A stretch of 64,000 nucleotides of DNA from Caulobacter segnis (lineage in GTDB: Bacteria > Pseudomonadota > Alphaproteobacteria > Caulobacterales > Caulobacteraceae): positions 62,001 through 126,000 of the forward strand of contig NZ_JARQWW010000006.1 of NCBI RefSeq assembly GCF_029543125.1, read 5' to 3'. Under the pieces are notes generated by a model. It made no database searches. It was not told where the DNA came from and worked only from the letters and a program-made list of their open reading frames with translations. Shown piece after piece: positions 59,290 through 64,000 of this stretch. Position 1 is the first letter of the stretch, and the number at the start of each line of letters is the position of its first letter. The translations under genes and the position numbers were made by a program.

Positions 59290-59366
59290 CGGAGTGTGGC
59301 TCAGTCTGGTAGAGCACCGCGTTCGGGACGCGGGGGTCGCAGGTTCGAATCCTGCCACTCCGACCA
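59290..59366 (+). tRNA. tRNA-Pro (anticodon CGG)
   Basis: CGGAGTG acceptor, D-arm with GGCTCAGTCTGGTAGAGC, anticodon arm CCGCG-TTCGGGA-CGCGG (anticodon CGG), T-arm GCAGGTTCGAATCCTGC, CACTCCG and ACCA end. 77 nt including CCA; all arms pair. Confidence 0.95.
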
Positions 59367-59433
59367 TTTTCTTCCCCTGAAAATTCAAGATGTTTCCCCT
59401 TCGGGGAGGCTGCGTGGGCGTGCGCCGTTCATC

Positions 59434-59524
59434 TCCGCTCATCCCGGCGAAGGCCGGGATCCAGATTCATCCATAACGTCAGCGGGGTTTCACCTGGGCC
59501 CCGGCCTTCGCCGGGGTGAGCGGA
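59434..59524. repeat. Palindromic intergenic repeat, family B
   Basis: CGCTCATCCCGGCGAAGGCCGGGATC on the left and CCCCGGCCTTCGCCGGGGTGAGCG on the right, 68 bp after the tRNA-Pro gene. A half copy of family A follows at 59544-59596. Confidence 0.82.
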
Positions 59525-59543
59525 GTTGGGGTTGCTCAGCCTG

Positions 59544-59596
59544 CGCCCCCTCTACCACTTCGTGGTCCCCCTCCCCCATTTCTCGGGGACGAGAAA
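59544..59596. repeat. Half copy of palindromic repeat family A
   Basis: Right half only (CCCCCTCTACCACTTCGTGGTC through CTCGGGGACGAG). It is adjacent to a family B copy, and the 315 bp between tRNA-Pro and sppA hold little else besides the sppA promoter region. Confidence 0.7.
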
Positions 59597-59681
59597 GCGA
59601 CCATGGCTATTTCTTAATCGCGCGGGCCATTTCCTGTTTGGGGAATTCCTTTAGTTTGCGGCGCAGCAGACAGGGCTTTTG

Positions 59682-61457
59682 ATGAAACAGTTTCTCCTGA
59701 CCGTCGCCGGCGTCTTCGTGGGCCTGGCCCTGTTCCTGATTGGGATTCCATTCCTGCTCATCGCGCTCGCGGCGGGCGCCGCCGCGCCGCCGGCCACCCC
59801 GGCCCATGCGGTGATCAGCATGGACCTGCGCCAGGGCATGAGCGACCAGGACAGCATGGCCGCTCTGGCGGTGCTGGGCGGGCGGCCGTCGGTCATCTCC
59901 ACCATCGACACGCTGCGCCGGGCGGAGAAGGACGACAAGGTAGAGGCCCTCTTCGTGCGCCTGCCCGAGGGCGGCATGACCCCCGCCTCCGCCGACGAGC
60001 TGCGCGGCGCGTTCAAGCGGCTGCGCGCCGCCGGCAAGAAGGTGATCATCCACAGCCAAGGGCTCTATCCCTCGGGCCAGGTGGCCTCGACCTACATGGT
60101 CGGCGCCTCGGCGGACGAGCTGTGGATGCAGCCGGGCGCGGCGTTCCAGGCCACGGGCGTGTTCAGCGAGGAGATCTTTCTCAAGCGCCTGTTCGACAAG
60201 TACGGGGTGAAGCCGCAGTTCGCCCAGCGGGCCGAGTACAAGACGGCCATCAACCCCTACCTGCATGACGACTACACCCCGGCGCACCGGGAATCGCAGC
60301 TGTCGTGGATGGGCTCGATCTATGAGAGCGCCCTGGCCGCCGTGGCCGCCGATCGCAAGAAGGACGCCGCCGACCTGCGCCGCGTGATCGAGGCCGGCCC
60401 CTACATGGCCGACGACGCCCTGGCCCTGGGCCTGATCGACAAGGTGGGCCAGGTGAAGGAGGCGGAGACCGCCGCTCTGAAGGCCGCCGGCAAGGGCGCG
60501 GTGGTGGTGTCGTTCGAGGACTACGCCGCCCGCGTCCGCCGCAACGCCCCGACCCTGGGCGGACCGGCCATCGCGGTGATCGGCGCCGAGGGCCCGATCA
60601 TGACCGGCACCGGCGAGCGAGGCAGCCCCTTCTCCACCGACCAAGTGATCTATTCGGACGACGTGTCCAAGTCGTTCTACGACGCGATCAAGGACGACGA
60701 CGTGAAGGCCATCGTGTTCCGCGTCTCGTCCCCCGGCGGCTCTGACACGGCGTCGGAGCAGATCCTGGCGGCGGTGCGCGCGGCGAAGGCGGCGGGCAAA
60801 CCGGTGGTGGTGTCCATGGGCGCCTATGCGGCGTCAGGCGGCTACTGGATCAGCTCGGAAGCCTCGTCGATCCTCAGCCAGCCCAGCACCCTGACCGGCT
60901 CTATCGGCATCTATGGCGGCAAGTTCGCCGTGGGCGACGCCCTGGGCCGCTTCGGCGTCGACGCGCGCCAGCTGCAGATCGGCGGCGACTATGCCGGGAC
61001 CTATTCGGCGGGCGAGGAATGGACCCCCGCCCAGCGCGCCGCGTTCGAGCGCTGGATGGACAACACCTATGAGGGCTTCATCGAGCGCGTGTCGCGCGGC
61101 CGCAAGCTGCCGGCCGACAGGGTGCGCGAGATCGCCAAGGGCCGCGTGTGGACCGGCGCCCAAGCCAAGGACCTGGGCCTGGTGGACCAGATCGGCGGCT
61201 TCTACGACGCGGTCGAGCAGGCCAAGACCCTGGCCAAGATGAAGGGCGACGTGCGCCTGAAGCGCGTGGGCGGGCCCAAGAGCCCCTTCGAGGCCCTGGA
61301 GCGCGCCTTCGGCGTCAGCGCCGAAAGCGCCCGCGCCGTGGCCGCCGCCGGCTGGCTGCTGGGCGATCCCAACGCCAAGGCGATCATGGACGAGATGATG
61401 GATGCCCGCCTGCGGTCCCAAGGCGCCAACGTCCTGGCGCCGCGGATGGTGGACTGA
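59682..61457 (+). CDS. sppA: Signal peptide peptidase SppA, 67K type
   Basis: 591 residues. An N-terminal membrane helix (about 4-30) anchors the enzyme; tandem ClpP-like domains follow. The catalytic Lys is at about 187 ([13 protein letters not shown]-terminal half) and the Ser at 385 ([14 protein letters not shown]-terminal half), the arrangement of E. coli SppA where the dyad is split between the halves. SppA degrades cleaved signal peptides in the membrane. ATG at 59682 with AGGG upstream; a TTG at 59679 is possible. A strong terminator follows. Confidence 0.94.
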   Translation: MKQFLLTVAGVFVGLALFLIGIPFLLIALAAGAAAPPATPAHAVISMDLRQGMSDQDSMAALAVLGGRPSVISTIDTLRRAEKDDKVEALFVRLPEGGMTPASADELRGAFKRLRAAGKKVIIHSQGLYPSGQVASTYMVGASADELWMQPGAAFQATGVFSEEIFLKRLFDKYGVKPQFAQRAEYKTAINPYLHDDYTPAHRESQLSWMGSIYESALAAVAADRKKDAADLRRVIEAGPYMADDALALGLIDKVGQVKEAETAALKAAGKGAVVVSFEDYAARVRRNAPTLGGPAIAVIGAEGPIMTGTGERGSPFSTDQVIYSDDVSKSFYDAIKDDDVKAIVFRVSSPGGSDTASEQILAAVRAAKAAGKPVVVSMGAYAASGGYWISSEASSILSQPSTLTGSIGIYGGKFAVGDALGRFGVDARQLQIGGDYAGTYSAGEEWTPAQRAAFERWMDNTYEGFIERVSRGRKLPADRVREIAKGRVWTGAQAKDLGLVDQIGGFYDAVEQAKTLAKMKGDVRLKRVGGPKSPFEALERAFGVSAESARAVAAAGWLLGDPNAKAIMDEMMDARLRSQGANVLAPRMVD

Positions 61458-61484
61458 GGACGACCTCAGTTAACCGAAACAAAG

Positions 61485-61515
61485 GAGCCGGTCCTGCGAA
61501 GGACCGGCTCTTTCC
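61485..61515 (+). terminator. Intrinsic terminator of sppA
   Basis: Perfect 10-bp stem GAGCCGGTCC/GGACCGGCTC with loop TGCGAA, followed by TTTCC. 27 bp after the sppA stop. Confidence 0.8.
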
Positions 61516-61518
61516 AAT

Positions 61519-61866
61519 TTAGTGGCCGGTCACGCCGTCGTCGTCGATACGCAGGTCGCTAAGCGAGACGCCAATCAGCTTGACGTATCAGTCATCCGCC
61601 GGAAGCGCGACCGTGTCATTGCCATAGATGAATACGCCGGAGCCATCGGCGGCCTCGAACCGCGCCTCATCGGTCTCCGCCACACCGATGAAGAAGCCTG
61701 CCGTCAGGGCGTGATTGGCTTGGTTGGCCATGGAGATCGTATCCCCTTACGGATCGAGGTCGGAGATCTTCGTCAGGGTCTTGAGCGCGCCGGCGGCGTC
61801 AAAGGCGCCTATGGGGTTCCCACTGTCGCCGATGATAACCACGTCGTCGCCGCCCCCCAGGGTCGC
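61519..61866 (-). pseudogene. Remnant of an RTX-like calcium-binding protein
   Basis: The minus strand keeps one reading frame with two internal stops (TAA at 61747-61749, TGA at 61588-61590) and ends in TAA at 61519-61521. Read through, it encodes GGGDDVVIIGDSGNPIG, ISDLDP, MANQANHALTAGFFIGVAETDEA, GVFIYGNDTVALPADD and LIGVSLSDLRIDDDG, the pattern of C-terminal parts of type I-secreted RTX proteins (GD, GND, LxGVSLSD motifs). Both stops lie in otherwise coherent sequence, so this is a decayed end of a secreted protein gene. Confidence 0.65.
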
Positions 61867-61921
61867 CGGGCGGCGGGGCGGGATAGACGACGGCGGGGGA
61901 GCGACGCAAGATCACCAAACT

Positions 61922-62359
61922 CTAGACGGAGGGGGCGCCGAGCTTGTCGACGCGCGGGCCATGGCGGCCGCCCGCGAACTCCGTCTGAAGGAAGGCCGTG
62001 ACGCAGGCCTTGGCCATGTCGACCCCGGTCAGGCGCGCGCCGAGGGCGATGACGTTGGCGTCGTTGTGCTCCCGGCAGAGGGCGGCGGAGAGCGGTTCGC
62101 TGACCAGGGCGCAGCGGCAGGCCGGATTGCGGTTCACGGCGATGGAGATGCCGACGCCCGAGCCGCACAGCGCCACGCCGCGATCGGCCTGGCCGCCCGC
62201 CACGCGTTGGGCCAGCTTGTAGCCATAGTCGGGATAGTCGACGCGTTCGCCGCTGTCCGGGCCCAGGTCGGCCACCTCATGTCCCAGCTCCCGCAGCCAG
62301 GCGGTCAGCTCGGCCTTGAGCTCGATGGCGGCGTGGTCCGAGGCGATGGCGATGCGCAT
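61922..62359 (-). CDS. rpiB: Ribose 5-phosphate isomerase B
   Basis: 145 residues. IAIASDHAAIELKAELTAWLRELGHEVADLGPDSGERVDYPDYGYKLA and the active-site VALCGSGVGISIAVNRNPACRCALVSEPLSAALCREHNDANVIALGARLTG are RpiB/LacA family hallmarks, with the base Cys in LCGSG. It interconverts ribose 5-phosphate and ribulose 5-phosphate in the pentose phosphate pathway, and some members act on allose phosphate. Its start at 62359 is well placed. It is a single gene next to a receptor. Confidence 0.94.
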   Translation of the reverse strand: MRIAIASDHAAIELKAELTAWLRELGHEVADLGPDSGERVDYPDYGYKLAQRVAGGQADRGVALCGSGVGISIAVNRNPACRCALVSEPLSAALCREHNDANVIALGARLTGVDMAKACVTAFLQTEFAGGRHGPRVDKLGAPSV

Positions 62360-62398
62360 GATAGGTCTCCTTTGCGGCCATTAGCCCGCCCGCCGCCC

Positions 62399-62435
62399 AA
62401 AAGGAAAGGGCGGCGGACCCAAAGATCCGCCGCCC
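62399..62435 (-). terminator. Intrinsic terminator of the receptor gene
   Basis: 10-bp stem GGGCGGCGGA/TCCGCCGCCC (62408-62417 with 62426-62435); on the minus strand it is followed by TTTCCTTTT. It lies 36 bp past the receptor stop, the expected position. Confidence 0.8.
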
Positions 62436-62471
62436 CCGAGCCGACCTTTCGGCCAGCACGTTCCGTTCGTC

Positions 62472-64000
62472 TTAGAAGCGCAGCTTGGCGCCGACGAAGT
62501 AGTTCCGCCCGATGATGTCGTAGGTGTTCGGGTCGGTGTTGCCGTCCGGGGCGTTGTCGAACACCGGCGGGGTTTCGTCGGACAGGTTACGCACGCCGCC
62601 GAACAGTTCGACCTTCTCGGTCACGGCCCAGCGAGCCGAGACGTCGTGGTAGAAGAAGCTGTCGGTGCCGACGTAGCCGCCGTCCTCGAAGTCCGGGATG
62701 TTGCCCTGGTTGTCCATCGAGTCGATGAACGTGCCGGTGTACGACACGCGGACCGGGCCGACGTCGTAGCCCAGGCGGAGCGAGGCCTTCCATTCCGGCA
62801 GCGAGGCCGAGATGTTGTAGGCGCCGATCGTGCCCTTGTACTGCACGCCGTCCAGCTTGTAGCTGTCCAGGTAGGTGACATTGAGGTCGAAGTTCAGCTT
62901 CTCGCCCCACATGCCGCCAGCCCACGGCACGTTCCAGCCGTAGTTGACCGCGAAGTCGACACCCTTGGTGCGCAGAGCCGACACGTTGCCGAGCGGCGCG
63001 CGGGCCTTCAGGGCGCCGCCGGCGTCACGGAAGATCAGCGGCAGGCCGATGCCTTGGTTGAAGCAGGCGTCGGAGGTCAGCGAACCGCTGGCGAAGCAGC
63101 CGTTGACGATGCCCGACACGCCGCCTTCCAGGGTGCCGATGTAGTCCTCGACCTTGATGTCGTAGTAGTCGATCGTCGCGGTCAGGCCCGGGACGAAGGT
63201 CGGCTGCCACACCAGGCCGGCGGTCAGGGTTTCAGACTTTTCCTCGTTCAGGTTCGGGTTGCCGAAGAAGAACGATTCCGTCTGGGTGTTCTGAGCGACG
63301 AAGCTGGTGGCCACCGGATCGAAGCCCAGCTGCGCGGTGCAGAAGGCGCGGACCGAGGCCGACAGGGTGCGCGCGGCGCCCGTGCCCGGGTTGACCGTGG
63401 TGCAGGGATCGAGCACGGCCGGGAAGCCCTGGTCGCCCGACTGGAACAGTTCGAACACCGACGGCGCGCGGCTGGCGCGTTGGAACATGCCGCGGACGCG
63501 CAGTTGGTCGATCGGCTTGTACTCCAGGCCGACCTTGTAGCTGTAGACGTTGCCCACCGACGAGTAGTCGGAATAGCGGGCGCCCAGCTCCAGGCCCAGG
63601 TATTCGGCGCCGGTCACGCCGGAGACCAGCGGAACCATGGCTTCGGCGTAGAGTTCGCCGACGCTCGAAGAGCCGCCCACTGCTCGTTCGGCGTTGAAGC
63701 CGAAGATGTCGCCGGCGTTCTTGGCCGCATCCGGGGTGAAGTCCAGCTTGTCTTCACGCCATTCGGCGCCGAAGGCCACCGACAGGTCGCCGGCCGGCAG
63801 CTTGAACAGCGGGCCCGACACGAAGCCCGACGCGGTGTTGCGTTCGAAGACGGTCAGGTCGCTGAAGTTGATGCGGATGAAGTTCGCCGCGGCCGGGCTG
63901 ATGGTGCCTTGGCCGAACATGTTGAGCGGGGCGCAGTTGGCGAAGATCGCCAGCGACGACGGGGCGCAGCTGGTGGCCGTGCCGCCGGCCGCGATGGCCG
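62472..64000 (-). CDS. TonB-dependent receptor, 5' end beyond the window
   Basis: The last 509 codons, running to the window edge; the N-terminal plug lies outside. The barrel part is typical: LPAGDLSVAFGAEWREDKLDF, LELGARYSDYSSVGNVYSYKVGLEYKPIDQLRVRGMFQRASRAPSVFELFQSG, NPNLNEEKSETLTAGLVWQP, IDYYDIKVEDYIG, TKGVDFAVNYGWNV, ELFGGVRNLSDETPPVF and the C-terminal aromatic NYFVGAKLRF. Several Cys pairs (CTTVNPGTG, FCTAQLGF, NGCFASGSLTSDACF) fit the OmpA/ferric-siderophore or carbohydrate receptor subclass common in Caulobacter. The ligand is unknown. Confidence 0.9.
   Translation of the reverse strand, partial: AIAAGGTATSCAPSSLAIFANCAPLNMFGQGTISPAAANFIRINFSDLTVFERNTASGFVSGPLFKLPAGDLSVAFGAEWREDKLDFTPDAAKNAGDIFGFNAERAVGGSSSVGELYAEAMVPLVSGVTGAEYLGLELGARYSDYSSVGNVYSYKVGLEYKPIDQLRVRGMFQRASRAPSVFELFQSGDQGFPAVLDPCTTVNPGTGAARTLSASVRAFCTAQLGFDPVATSFVAQNTQTESFFFGNPNLNEEKSETLTAGLVWQPTFVPGLTATIDYYDIKVEDYIGTLEGGVSGIVNGCFASGSLTSDACFNQGIGLPLIFRDAGGALKARAPLGNVSALRTKGVDFAVNYGWNVPWAGGMWGEKLNFDLNVTYLDSYKLDGVQYKGTIGAYNISASLPEWKASLRLGYDVGPVRVSYTGTFIDSMDNQGNIPDFEDGGYVGTDSFFYHDVSARWAVTEKVELFGGVRNLSDETPPVFDNAPDGNTDPNTYDIIGRNYFVGAKLRF

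Overview
The window is high-GC, gene-dense chromosomal DNA from an alphaproteobacterium, most likely of the family Caulobacteraceae (Caulobacter or a close relative). The evidence is a DivJ-like cell-cycle kinase preceded by CtrA half-sites, a perfect CtrA box in front of another gene, GANTC (CcrM) sites, a MucR regulator, a single-domain PAS protein of MopJ type, a domain resembling the N-terminus of the S-layer protein RsaA, and several TonB-dependent receptors. The family call rests on recognised sequences; no database search was run.

Layout. 1-2.4 kb: GntR regulator tail, ABC-2 type exporter pair and a small membrane protein. 2.5-5.5 kb (minus): HxlR regulator, a BlaI/M56-peptidase module with a near-perfect operator, and a secreted glycine-rich protein. 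5.5-6.2 kb: a gene-free, hairpin-rich stretch that may encode a structured RNA. 6.2-11.6 kb: MASE1 hybrid histidine kinase and a NitT/TauT-type ABC importer whose genes are separated by palindromic repeats. 11.7-14.8 kb: GH95 fucosidase with a LacI/GntR-type operator, and a reductase. 15-18.6 kb: TonB_C-like protein, a helical-repeat protein with a CtrA box, and release factor 3. 18.8-22.4 kb: TonB-dependent receptor with an exported aminotransferase. 22.8-25.4 kb: an Ig-like repeat protein ending in an RsaA-like domain, with two apparent frameshifts. 25.4-27.7 kb: arsenic cluster arsH / arsR-aqpS-arsC. 27.7-30.3 kb: two-component system. 30.4-36.4 kb: small proteins, an APC permease, DUF1491. 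36.6-39.9 kb: DivJ, a soluble kinase, SufE. 39.9-41.1 kb: IS110-family element. 41.2-43.6 kb: DUF6456, an orphan DnaA-domain-IV protein, a PAS protein and MucR. 43.9-48.7 kb: crotonase, MaoC hydratase, TPR protein, TetR, monooxygenase, MerR. 48.7-52.4 kb: receptor and an AraC pair. 52.5-57.9 kb: S1 protease, oligopeptidase B, GFA, GNAT, OsmC. 58-59.4 kb: a candidate minus-strand sRNA and two tRNAs. 59.7-64 kb: SppA, an RTX-like gene remnant, RpiB and a receptor cut by the window end.

The genes fall into small independent units. The themes are envelope transport (three receptors, three ABC/permease systems), cell-cycle and stress regulation (DivJ, MucR, PAS protein, DnaA-IV protein) and detoxification (ars, GFA, OsmC, monooxygenase-like proteins). 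At least four families of palindromic intergenic repeats separate the units. Some repeat copies supply the Shine-Dalgarno sequence of the next gene, and one has become part of a reading frame.

The best leads for something undescribed are the minus-strand sRNA near 58.3 kb, the GNRA-hairpin array at 5.8-6.06 kb, the orphan DnaA-IV gene with a DnaA box inside a 10-bp-arm palindrome, and the Ig/RsaA-like surface protein.
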